Positions 57,250-64,000 of a stretch of 64,000 nt of DNA are shown here, one piece after another. The notes below the pieces were generated by a model, which saw only the letters and a list, made by a program, of their open reading frames with translations, was not told where the DNA came from and ran no database searches. Position 1 is the first letter of the stretch. Every line of letters begins with the position of its first letter. The position numbers were made by a program, and so were the translations under genes. This stretch comes from Undibacterium umbellatum (GTDB taxonomy: Bacteria; Pseudomonadota; Gammaproteobacteria; Burkholderiales; Burkholderiaceae_D), in contig NZ_JACOFX010000003.1 of NCBI RefSeq assembly GCF_014284125.1, forward strand, positions 186,001-250,000, written 5' to 3'.

Positions 57250-57285
57250 GCATGCGTCCGCTTACGCAAGCTAATCGGACCTACC
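57250..57285. repeat. REP-like palindrome, copy 1
   Basis: GCATGCGTCCGCTTACGCAA followed by GCTAATCGGACCTACC, pairing GTCCG with CGGAC. It is related to the element at 58302-58336. The rest of the 57075-57360 spacer shows no gene. Confidence 0.5.
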
Positions 57286-57360
57286 TGACATACCTGTGCT
57301 TATGCTCCGCAGTCCCAAAAAAGTTTTATCAATTCATTTATTCAGCCTTGGCCTATCGCC

Positions 57361-58164
57361 TCAATAAGTCCTGGTACCGGCAGCTTTAGCACGTTGCCCG
57401 CTGAATTGTCCTTTTCCAAAACCTGTCAAATTCCAGTGCCCGGATACTGCACCTGTCGCCAGATTGATCTTGCCATCGAAGCTGGCTGAACCGGCAAGGC
57501 CTTTTCCTGTCATTTGTACGACACCGTCGGTCGATACCTTGCCAGTAATGGTAAAGCTGCTGCGGGCGGTGTGCGAGTCGGCAGAACCGAGGATATTGCC
57601 TTTATGGTCAACGTGGATATAAAACGTACCTGTGTCGGCGCCTTGATAGCTACCGTAATATTCGCCAAGTATGCCTTGGTTGCCAGACTCACTGGCACCA
57701 CTCTGTGCTGATTCTCTGGCCAGCAATCTTGCCTGTGAGCGCAGTTGCGCAATATTGATTGAATTTTTGGCAGACGAATTTGCTTCGACACCTGCTTCGA
57801 TACCTGCTGTGATATCACTCCTTGATTTTTCTGTCGCCTGAGGTACGGGCAATTTATCGACTGCTGCAGGGCTTGTAGCTGCTGATTTCTTTGCTGGAAG
57901 CGGGGTTTCTTTTTGAGAAGTAAGCGGTGGCTTTTGTTGCGCGGGTTTTTCTTGTTCGGGTTTTGGTATCAATGGCGAGCTTTGCTTCGCCACAGAGGTC
58001 AGGAAAGTTACGTCTGTTCCTTGTGCCGTATTATCAGTCTGGCGAGTATTGTGTTGAGACAGTACCAGGAGCAGCAGTATGTGCATCGCCAGGATGGCAA
58101 TCAGCGGCCATATACGGATAGCTGTGCCGCCATGCAATGATTGCTGTATTGATGTCATCCACAT
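57361..58164 (-). CDS. TonB-like membrane-anchored protein of unknown function
   Basis: A 267-residue protein with one N-terminal membrane helix (about 18-36, IWPLIAILAMHILLLLVLS) and a Lys/Pro/Gln-rich periplasmic linker (about 65-110), as in TonB. The C-terminal domain (about 165-260) is not TonB-like: it is Gly/Ser/Thr-rich beta structure (GEYYGSYQGADTGTFYIHV; FTITGKVSTDGVVQMTGKG). No exbB/exbD is adjacent. Function unknown. Confidence 0.75.
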   Translation of the reverse strand: MWMTSIQQSLHGGTAIRIWPLIAILAMHILLLLVLSQHNTRQTDNTAQGTDVTFLTSVAKQSSPLIPKPEQEKPAQQKPPLTSQKETPLPAKKSAATSPAAVDKLPVPQATEKSRSDITAGIEAGVEANSSAKNSINIAQLRSQARLLARESAQSGASESGNQGILGEYYGSYQGADTGTFYIHVDHKGNILGSADSHTARSSFTITGKVSTDGVVQMTGKGLAGSASFDGKINLATGAVSGHWNLTGFGKGQFSGQRAKAAGTRTY

Positions 58165-58256
58165 ATCCCCTGACTTGACGTGGTTCCTGCATTGAGGGCA
58201 CCAGGGGCATGATATGACAAATCAGTTTGATATGTTTCTGTCATTTTTGAGGCATG

Positions 58257-58336
58257 TGATGCGTCCGATTAAGTAGCGACTAATCTGGAGCTACGAGCTG
58301 ACATGCGTACGATTACGCTGCGCTAATCGTACCTAC
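58257..58336. repeat. REP-like palindromes, copy 2
   Basis: ATGCGTCCGATTAAGTAGCG leads into CATGCGTACGATTACGCTGC followed by GCTAATCGTACCTAC, whose GTACGATTA/TAATCGTAC arms pair over 9 bp. It is the same family as the element at 57250. It supplies the last codons and the stop of the TetR gene. Confidence 0.55.
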
Positions 58337-58957
58337 AAGGCTTGCATGCGTCACACCGTAATACCCCAAAAACATTCCCGCCGTCAGTTCGATCAAGACC
58401 TTTTGCTGAGATTCTTCCAGCATGGGCTGTCCCATTGCCACCTGCGGCCAGAAGGCCAGGGACTTGAGCTGGCCTTGCAGCATGTCGCCCATGAAGTAGG
58501 GGTCGCCAGCTTTCAGCTTGCCATCGGCCTGCGCTGCCCTGATCCAGGCGACGATGCCTTCTTCGCGTTTGCTCATGCGCTCTACCATGTCGCGGGCGCG
58601 GTCCGGGGTGTGGATGGTGGCGGCGACCGCGACGCGTACCAGGTCGATGAAATTGGTGTCGCTCATCAGGCGCATCTTGTTACCAAGGAAAGTTTCCAGC
58701 TGTTCGCGCAGGTTTTTATCGGCCTGATAGCGAAAATCATCCTGAGAAACAGCGCTTTGCCACAATTTTAACAATATTGCGGCGAACAAATCGTCTTTAC
58801 TAGGGAAGTGGTTGTACACCGTGCGTTTTGAGACGACAGCCGTGGCAGCGATCTTGTCCATGCTGGTTGCATCGAAACCATTGAGGCGAAATTCATGGAT
58901 GGCTGCCTGCAGGATGGCTTCGCGTTTGCGGTCGGTCTGGCGTACGGGTTCGGACAT
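58313..58957 (-). CDS. TetR/AcrR-family transcriptional regulator
   Basis: A 214-residue regulator. The N-terminal HTH (about 12-58: AILQAAIHEFRLNGFDATSMD, with recognition helix SKRTVYNHFPSKDDLF) is typical. The C-terminal ligand domain (about 80-200) is of the AefR-like type. The last seven residues (VGTISAA) are encoded by a REP-like repeat. It is divergent from the metallo-hydrolase gene and probably represses it via palindromes in the spacer. Confidence 0.9.
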   Translation of the reverse strand: MSEPVRQTDRKREAILQAAIHEFRLNGFDATSMDKIAATAVVSKRTVYNHFPSKDDLFAAILLKLWQSAVSQDDFRYQADKNLREQLETFLGNKMRLMSDTNFIDLVRVAVAATIHTPDRARDMVERMSKREEGIVAWIRAAQADGKLKAGDPYFMGDMLQGQLKSLAFWPQVAMGQPMLEESQQKVLIELTAGMFLGYYGVTHASLVGTISAA

Positions 58958-59048
58958 GTTGTATTTAAGTAATCTTGACTGGTTTACAGCGAGAGGCTGC
59001 GGATAAAAAGAATTTTACACTAAGTAGTTTACTTTTCTAAATTTAGAA

Positions 59049-59063
59049 ACTACACTGTGTAGT
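59049..59063. promoter_or_regulatory. TetR operator-like palindrome
   Basis: ACTACACTGTGTAGT is a perfect palindrome around one central T, followed by GTAATAA. A related half (TACACTAAGTAGTTTA) lies about 30 bases to the left. Both are between the divergent TetR and metallo-hydrolase genes. Confidence 0.65.
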
Positions 59064-59110
59064 GTAATAATTCGATGCAGTAATTAATTTGTGAGCCAGT
59101 TTTTCATTTT

Positions 59111-60241
59111 ATGCCCAAATTTTCGCGATTTGTATTCAGTCTCTTTATGACAGGAGTGTTGATCACCATGGCCTATGTTTCTTCTCCCAGTAATGCCCAG
59201 CAGTTACCCACTGTGCCACCGCAGCCTGCCAGTGCAGGTTTTGTCAACCAGGCACCTACCCGTGAACCCAGTTTGTTGGGCAACATGAAAATTATGTGGA
59301 AATTTTTCTTCGACAAACCCAAGGATACGGTGCCAGGTGGCAGTATCCCTGTGTTTGAATTGACGAAAGAACAGTTATTGGCTGCACCAGACTATAGTTT
59401 GTACCGTCTAGGTCATTCGACCATGCTGATGAAATTGCAGGGTGAATTCTGGCTGACTGACCCGGTGTTTTCTGAGCGGGCCTCACCTTTCCAGTGGATG
59501 GGGCCAAAGCGTTTTCACCAGCCACCGATCAGTATTGCTGACATGCCACCCATCAAGGGCATCATCTTGTCGCATGATCATTATGATCACCTGGATTATG
59601 CCGCTATCCTGCAACTGGCGAAAAAAACTGAGCACATCCTGACACCGACTGGTGTGGGTGATCGCCTCATCAAATGGGGTATAGATGCAAGCAAAGTGCA
59701 GCAACTGGGCTGGTGGCAAAGCACCTGGATCAATGGCACGCAGTTTGTCGCGACACCTGCCCAGCACTTTTCTGGCCGTGGCTTGCATGACCGTGACCAG
59801 ACCCTGTGGTCATCCTGGAGCATACTCACGCCTGAGCTGAAAATTTTCTTTAGCGGTGACACTGGTTACTTCAAAGGCTTTAAAGAGATAGGCGACAAAT
59901 ACGGCCCCTTCGATCTGACCCTGATAGAAACCGGTGCCTATAACAAGATGTGGCCTGACGTGCACATGCAGCCAGAGCAATCGCTGCAAGCGCATATTGA
60001 TTTGCGTGGCAAAACCATGCTGCCTATTCATAATGGTACTTTTGATTTATCCATGCATAGCTGGTTCGAACCTTTTGAGCGCATTGTCGCGCTGGCCAAG
60101 CAGCAGGGTGCAAGGATAAGCACACCGCAAATGGGGGAGGAAGTCGATATCGCCGAACCGCAAACCGGTAAGCGCTGGTGGCTGTTCCCGCTGGCGCAAG
60201 CTGGCAAGCCTGTATCTTTACAATCCGCTTTGGCGGAATAA
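59111..60241 (+). CDS. Exported MBL-fold hydrolase (NAPE-PLD-like)
   Basis: A 376-residue protein with an N-terminal signal peptide (about 1-30, cleavage after SNA). The metallo-beta-lactamase motif LSHDHYDHLDY supplies metal ligands, with later PAQHFSGRG, FSGDTGYF and LPIHNGTFDLS. The pattern matches the NAPE-hydrolysing phospholipase D-like/UlaG-like group. It may hydrolyse lipids or other esters in the periplasm. It is divergent from, and probably controlled by, the TetR gene. Confidence 0.9.
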   Translation: MPKFSRFVFSLFMTGVLITMAYVSSPSNAQQLPTVPPQPASAGFVNQAPTREPSLLGNMKIMWKFFFDKPKDTVPGGSIPVFELTKEQLLAAPDYSLYRLGHSTMLMKLQGEFWLTDPVFSERASPFQWMGPKRFHQPPISIADMPPIKGIILSHDHYDHLDYAAILQLAKKTEHILTPTGVGDRLIKWGIDASKVQQLGWWQSTWINGTQFVATPAQHFSGRGLHDRDQTLWSSWSILTPELKIFFSGDTGYFKGFKEIGDKYGPFDLTLIETGAYNKMWPDVHMQPEQSLQAHIDLRGKTMLPIHNGTFDLSMHSWFEPFERIVALAKQQGARISTPQMGEEVDIAEPQTGKRWWLFPLAQAGKPVSLQSALAE

Positions 60242-60250
60242 AATCAGATA

Positions 60251-60769
60251 ATGATGAGGACAGGAATTTCTTTGCTTGGCTTCTTGCGGGATGGCAGCCT
60301 GGGTGCTTTCATTCCGCGTAAACATTGTAGCCCGGTTGATGTGTTTGCCTGCCTGGGATCAGCGGATGAAGTATATATGCCAGATGACCTGGACTTGCCT
60401 TACCAGCCGGGTAGTGCGGCCTGCTTTCCCCTCGTAGTCGCCTATGGTGATCTGGAGTTTCATTTTGCTGGCGAAAAAGAATTGGCTACAGTGTTCGTCG
60501 ATACATTTTCTGGTGTAGCGCAACAAGCTGATGGCGGGCCTCTGCTTTTGCAAGACCGGAAATTTTTGCGCCAAGGTTTGCCTTTGTCAGAATTTTTAAA
60601 AATGGCAAGGCAAGCCGGGTTGGAAATTACCGATGTGCGCGAGCACGCACCGCCGTATGCCATGATTGCCACTACTGCGGCGGGCATAGAAGTTGGATTC
60701 GAACATGATGATCCTGAATTACCAGATTCGCAGGCGACATTGCGCTGGTTTTGCTGGATGCATGCTTAG
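60251..60769 (+). CDS. Hypothetical protein
   Basis: A 172-residue cytoplasmic acidic protein starting MMRTGISLLGFLRDGSLG, 9 bases after the hydrolase gene, so possibly in its operon. The sheet-rich sequence (DLEFHFAGEKELATVFVDTF and IEVGFEHDD) resembles small immunity-type folds, but I do not recognise a family. No partner toxin is visible nearby. Confidence 0.65.
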   Translation: MMRTGISLLGFLRDGSLGAFIPRKHCSPVDVFACLGSADEVYMPDDLDLPYQPGSAACFPLVVAYGDLEFHFAGEKELATVFVDTFSGVAQQADGGPLLLQDRKFLRQGLPLSEFLKMARQAGLEITDVREHAPPYAMIATTAAGIEVGFEHDDPELPDSQATLRWFCWMHA

Positions 60770-60859
60770 AAATTTTGGGCTGGGAAAGATCAGGTCAAAT
60801 GCATTGATCAGCGAGAAGCTCGCCGACTGAGCAAGGCCCTGTCGACGAGCTTGCCAACT

Positions 60860-61672
60860 TTAGAAACTATGTTCCAGCGCCGGGAAAGACTTGTCTTTTA
60901 CTGCTGCCACATAAGCCAAAACCGCAGCATCGATGCTGGTCTGGCCTTCCATGAAATTTTTCACGAAGCGGGCTTTGCGGCCAGGGAAGACGCCCAGCAA
61001 ATCGTGCATGACCAATACCTGACCTGAGCAATCAACACCTGCACCTATGCCTATGGTGGGGATGTGCAAAGAGTCTGTGACTTCCTTTCCCAGGCTGGCG
61101 GGGATGGCTTCGAGTACCAACAGGGTGGCACCGGCTTCCTGTACTGCCAGGGCTTCGGTTTTGAGCAGGTTGGCGGAGACATCTGTCTTGCCTTGTACCT
61201 TGTAGCCGCCCAGTTGATGCACGGATTGGGGTGTCAGGCCCAGGTGGGCGCAGACGGGGATGGCGCGTTCAGTCAGGAACTTGATGGTGGGCAGCAGCCA
61301 GGTGCCACCTTCGAGTTTGACCATTTGCGCACCAGCTTGCACCAGTTGCACCGCATTGTTGAAAGCCGCTTCTGGTGTGGCATAGCTGCCAAAAGGCATG
61401 TCGGCAATAACCAGGGCTTTTTGATTTCCACGGGCGACAGCAGCTGTGTGGTAAGCCACGTCTTGCAGTGTTACTGGCAGGGTGGAATCATGTCCCTGGC
61501 ATACCATGCCGAGGGAATCACCGATGAGCAAAATTTCTACGCCGCAACGGTCCATCAGGGATGCAAAGCTGGAATCATAGCAGGTGAGCATGGTGATTTT
61601 TTCACCTTTTTCACGCAGTGCGATCAAGCCAGGAATGCTTACTGCTTTACGGTCTTGCAAATATTCAGCCAT
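60860..61672 (-). CDS. panB: 3-methyl-2-oxobutanoate hydroxymethyltransferase
   Basis: First committed step of pantothenate synthesis, using methylene-tetrahydrofolate to make ketopantoate. The 270 residues include [38 protein letters not shown] (metal ligands), PFGSYAT and [20 protein letters not shown]. Full length. Burkholderiales often carry it near pcnB-folK, as here. Confidence 0.97.
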   Translation of the reverse strand: MAEYLQDRKAVSIPGLIALREKGEKITMLTCYDSSFASLMDRCGVEILLIGDSLGMVCQGHDSTLPVTLQDVAYHTAAVARGNQKALVIADMPFGSYATPEAAFNNAVQLVQAGAQMVKLEGGTWLLPTIKFLTERAIPVCAHLGLTPQSVHQLGGYKVQGKTDVSANLLKTEALAVQEAGATLLVLEAIPASLGKEVTDSLHIPTIGIGAGVDCSGQVLVMHDLLGVFPGRKARFVKNFMEGQTSIDAAVLAYVAAVKDKSFPALEHSF

Positions 61673-61761
61673 TCTTTTTCTCCAAAGGTGATGCTGTCAT
61701 TGGTTTTTGTTTGACAGCGATTTTGTCTCCACCAGCAGCCTCTTAAGATTCAAGGTATTAA

Positions 61762-62115
61762 TCACTTGCCAATGAACAGGAACGCCACTGCCGCCATGAT
61801 GCACGCAAATGCCGCGCCGTGTCGCCAGTGTAAAGGTTCACCTAGGACAATGACCATGAATACGCCAAATACAATCAGGGCAATGGCTTCTTGTGCGACC
61901 TTCAATTGTCCTGGGGACCAGCCACTGGCGAAACCAATCCGGTTGGCTGGAACAGCCAGGCAGTATTCCACAAATGCAATCGCCCAACTGAGCAAGATCA
62001 CGCCAAACAAAGGCTTGTTCATCCCACCTTTGAGGTGCCAGTACCAGGCGATCGTCATGAAGATGTTGGAGAGCGAAAGCAGCAGGATAATTTTCATGTT
62101 GATTTTTTTTGCCAT
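61762..62115 (-). CDS. DMT-family protein (DUF486)
   Basis: A 117-residue protein with four membrane helices (IILLLSLSNIFMTIAWYWHL; GVILLSWAIAFVEYCLAVPANRIG region; IALIVFGVFMVIVLG; AFACIMAAVAFLFIG), matching DUF486. A small multidrug-resistance-like half transporter, probably dimeric. Substrate unknown. The start could be at the ATG for MAKK or six codons later at MKII. Confidence 0.9.
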   Translation of the reverse strand: MAKKINMKIILLLSLSNIFMTIAWYWHLKGGMNKPLFGVILLSWAIAFVEYCLAVPANRIGFASGWSPGQLKVAQEAIALIVFGVFMVIVLGEPLHWRHGAAFACIMAAVAFLFIGK

Positions 62116-62223
62116 GCTTGTGTAGCATTTTACGCATATGTAAATACCACGGCGACATCATACATCAGCAAGTCGGAAACGTTCAGTGGGTGTTGTAGGA
62201 GCGGCTCTAGCTGCGAACTTGTG

Positions 62224-62538
62224 CTAGGCCCCTGTGTCATCTGCCTCGCCAATACATGCTGCAAATGCATGGACGCTTGACGCCACGATTGTATCTTCCT
62301 GGGTGCCGTGATCCCAGTATCTAACCGAGCCGTCGCAGTGGCGTAGAAAAAAATTACCGTGTTCTTCTACACCAATAATGCAAACCTGCTTCCCCCTCCA
62401 CCATGGAGTATCGAGCGGCCTCCAGTCCTCCTCGCGCAGCAACACAACAATTGCCAGTTTCCGCCCGTTCGGGAGGATAATGCTCCGCCGCCAAAAAAAT
62501 TTGGTTCGGACTTTCTCAAAGTGATCATCTTGATTCAT
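62224..62538 (-). CDS. Small SMI1/KNR4 (SUKH)-like protein
   Basis: A 104-residue protein (MNQDDHFEKVRTKFFWRRSI). The second half resembles the end of SUKH-domain proteins: GNFFLRHCDGSVRYWDHG, then SSVHAFAACI. SUKH proteins often serve as immunity proteins for polymorphic toxins; no toxin gene is adjacent. It could be an orphan immunity protein or a stand-alone member. Family assignment is tentative. Confidence 0.6.
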   Translation of the reverse strand: MNQDDHFEKVRTKFFWRRSIILPNGRKLAIVVLLREEDWRPLDTPWWRGKQVCIIGVEEHGNFFLRHCDGSVRYWDHGTQEDTIVASSVHAFAACIGEADDTGA

Positions 62539-62735
62539 TAATCAGCTGTCTGTAGTGATTTGTTGACGATTTATTCACCGATTTGATTTGAATTGGTAGC
62601 GTCAGTTATGGTCCGATTGGGTGATTCTGATAGAGAACGACCAACGGGAAAATACGCCGATACAATACTATAATGGTTTTCAAATTTTCAGCGGCACCTT
62701 GGTCCTGGATGTGATGTTGCTCAAATCATTGGTTT

Positions 62736-62813
62736 CGCGTTGTAGGAGCCTCTTTAGCCGGAAACATTTGAATTGTGATGATATTAATCATTCGCGGCCG
62801 AAGCCACTCCTAT
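62736..62813. repeat. REP-like palindromic repeat
   Basis: GTTGTAGGAGCCTCTTTAGC at the left and GAAGCCACTCCTA at the right form an interrupted inverted repeat about folK's end. A similar half, GTTGTAGGAGCGGCTCTAGC, occurs at about 62192. The 'TGTAGGAGCGG' type is a known REP style in proteobacteria. The 62539-62809 spacer holds no convincing gene. Confidence 0.5.
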
Positions 62814-63292
62814 GGCGATAATTTCTGTAGTCGTTGTTCGGCCACAGCCGCGACATAATCTTGCGCAAGGCCTTTGCCAGGGATGCTGACATCTGCCGCC
62901 AGTTGCAGCAAGGGTAGCAAGACAAAGGCGCGTTCTGTCATGCGTGGATGTGGGACTTGCAGGTCAATGGTATTGATTTCTTCCATACCGTACATGAGCA
63001 AATCCAGGTCCAGGGTACGTGGGGCATTGCGGTAGGGGCGTTCGCGGCCATGCGCCAGTTCTATGGCTTGCAGGTGTTGCAGAATGTCGGTGGCGCTCAG
63101 GCTGCTTGCCAGTTCAGCCACTGCATTGACATAATCATCACCAGTCGAATCTATGGGCGCGCTGCCAAACATGGCGGACTGCGCCACGAGGGTAGTGTCC
63201 GGCAATTGCGCCAGCGCGTCTATGGCTTTGCCTACAGTGACTTTAGCGTCACCGAGGTTGGCACCTATGCCTACAAAAATTCGCATGCTCAT
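62810..63292 (-). CDS. folK: 2-amino-4-hydroxy-6-hydroxymethyldihydropteridine pyrophosphokinase
   Basis: Transfers pyrophosphate from ATP to the folate pterin precursor. The 160 residues contain FVGIGANLGDAKV, the ATP/pterin-binding GRERPYRNAPRTLDLDLLMY and the HPRMTERAFVLLPL segment. Full length. It overlaps pcnB by 4 bases, consistent with the pcnB-folK operon of the group. Confidence 0.96.
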   Translation of the reverse strand: MSMRIFVGIGANLGDAKVTVGKAIDALAQLPDTTLVAQSAMFGSAPIDSTGDDYVNAVAELASSLSATDILQHLQAIELAHGRERPYRNAPRTLDLDLLMYGMEEINTIDLQVPHPRMTERAFVLLPLLQLAADVSIPGKGLAQDYVAAVAEQRLQKLSP

Positions 63293-64000
63293 TCTGCTGC
63301 AGCGGCTGCCTTGCGTGGGGCGCGGCGGCGGGGTTTGCGTTTTTTGGGGCCGGCTTCGGTTGCCTTGGGTTTGGTGTTGATGAGGCGGTCACGCTCTACA
63401 CTGTCGCCTTCCATGAAGTCAGTCCACCATTCGCCGATTTCTTCATCGATTTCACCGGAGGCGCAACGCAGCAGCAAGAAGTCATAACCGGCACGCAGGC
63501 GTGGGTGCTCCAATACTTTGTACGGGGTTTTGCCTACGCGTTTTTCAAAGCGTGGCTGCATGGCCCAGATGTCGCGCATGTCCGAGCCGATCTTGCGCTG
63601 GATTGCCAGGGCGTCGGTTTGGGTATTTAAGACATCATCTGCTGCCAGGTGCAGGGCAGGGATGGGGAATTCGCCAGCGGCTTTATAGGCTTCCCATTTT
63701 TCCACAACCTGGTGCCACAGCAGAGATGCAAACAAAAAGCCTGGTGAGACTGGCTTGCCTTGCTGCACGCGTTCGTCGGTATTGGCCAGGGCCAGGGTCA
63801 CGAATTTTTCGCCCAGGGGTTGCTCCAGCACCACGTCCAGCAGAGGCATCAGGCCATGGTGCAGGCCTTCTTTACGCAGTTGTTGCAGACAGGCCATGGC
63901 GTGGCCGCTGGTCAGCAGTTTCAGGGTTTCATCAAAGACGCGGGCGGCAGGCACATTGTTGATTAGCGGTGCCATCACGGCGATGGGGGCGCGGGTGGCG
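63289..64000 (-). CDS. pcnB: Poly(A) polymerase PcnB, C-terminal part, cut by the right edge
   Basis: The minus frame is open to the window edge (residues ...ATRAPIAVMAPLINN), so the 5' half, with the nucleotidyltransferase domain, lies to the right. What is present is the RNA-binding and C-terminal region (ARVFDETLKLLTSGHAM; ASLLWHQVVEKWE; PKYKVLEHPR-type TPYKVLEHPRLRAGYDFLLLR (trimmed)) and a very basic tail ending RRRAPRKAAAAAE. PcnB adds poly(A) to RNAs for decay. It overlaps folK. Confidence 0.92.
   Translation of the reverse strand, partial: ATRAPIAVMAPLINNVPAARVFDETLKLLTSGHAMACLQQLRKEGLHHGLMPLLDVVLEQPLGEKFVTLALANTDERVQQGKPVSPGFLFASLLWHQVVEKWEAYKAAGEFPIPALHLAADDVLNTQTDALAIQRKIGSDMRDIWAMQPRFEKRVGKTPYKVLEHPRLRAGYDFLLLRCASGEIDEEIGEWWTDFMEGDSVERDRLINTKPKATEAGPKKRKPRRRAPRKAAAAAE

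Noticed and set aside
62621-62821. 66-codon plus-strand frame between the SUKH-like gene and folK
   Set aside because: It runs through a REP-like repeat and into folK's antisense; no ribosome-binding site.

Overview
The window looks like a chromosomal segment of a Burkholderiales (Betaproteobacteria) bacterium, most likely Oxalobacteraceae (Undibacterium/Herbaspirillum-like). This is inferred from the protein families and from neighbourhoods such as pcnB-folK with panB nearby, grpE-dnaK-dnaJ, and a waaA/kdsA/waaC lipopolysaccharide core set. The species was not determined.

Layout. 1-4.3 kb: the start of an unrecognised gene cut by the left edge, then class II ribonucleotide reductase nrdJ with a clear terminator. 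4.3-9.6 kb: a 1753-residue hybrid sensor kinase with a propeller sensor. 9.6-14.2 kb: Kdo transferase waaA with a DMT transporter, a DUF695-like protein and kdsA. 14.2-16.4 kb: an A+T-rich retron island. 16.4-31.1 kb: a minus-strand surface-polysaccharide cluster reading rmlB-rmlA-rmlC-rmlD-fdtA-fdtB-wzx-two glycosyltransferases-epimerase-initiating sugar transferase-4,6-dehydratase-phosphomannomutase-waaC. It would supply dTDP-rhamnose, a dTDP-3-amino-3,6-dideoxyhexose and a UDP-N-acetyl-6-deoxyhexosamine. 31.3-35.7 kb: grpE (with a sigma-32 type promoter), dnaK and dnaJ. 35.9-42.7 kb: a CHASE-PAS-GGDEF-EAL protein, a chalcone-isomerase-like secreted protein, and modABC-modE behind a ModE-type operator. 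42.8-50.3 kb: secreted proteins, an NHL/M23 protein, a glutathione transferase, a DGPF/ECF42 pair and a solute-binding protein. 50.3-53.8 kb: carbonic anhydrase and a photolyase-related light-response cluster. 53.8-60.8 kb: nitroreductase, a MarR-controlled EamA transporter, a TetR regulator and a metallo-hydrolase. 60.9-64 kb: panB, DUF486, a SUKH-like protein, folK and truncated pcnB.

The most interesting system is the retron at about 14.25-15.94 kb. The sequence shows a retron-type reverse transcriptase (NAxxH, YVDD and VTG motifs), a coupled Xre-type HTH protein, a structured non-coding RNA segment with an a1/a2-type long-range inverted repeat, and a 47-residue basic, single-helix membrane protein too short for routine ORF calling. 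The a2 arm contains the Shine-Dalgarno sequence of this small gene, so the folded retron RNA should hide its ribosome-binding site. I infer a design in which the retron RNA or msDNA state directly gates translation of a toxin-like membrane peptide.

Several families of short dispersed repeats lie between genes: two IS-derived MITE-like elements sharing a core, two CACAGAGACAC repeats, REP-like palindromes, and a widespread Burkholderiales intergenic repeat beside the retron. No rRNA, tRNA, CRISPR array or complete insertion sequence was seen.
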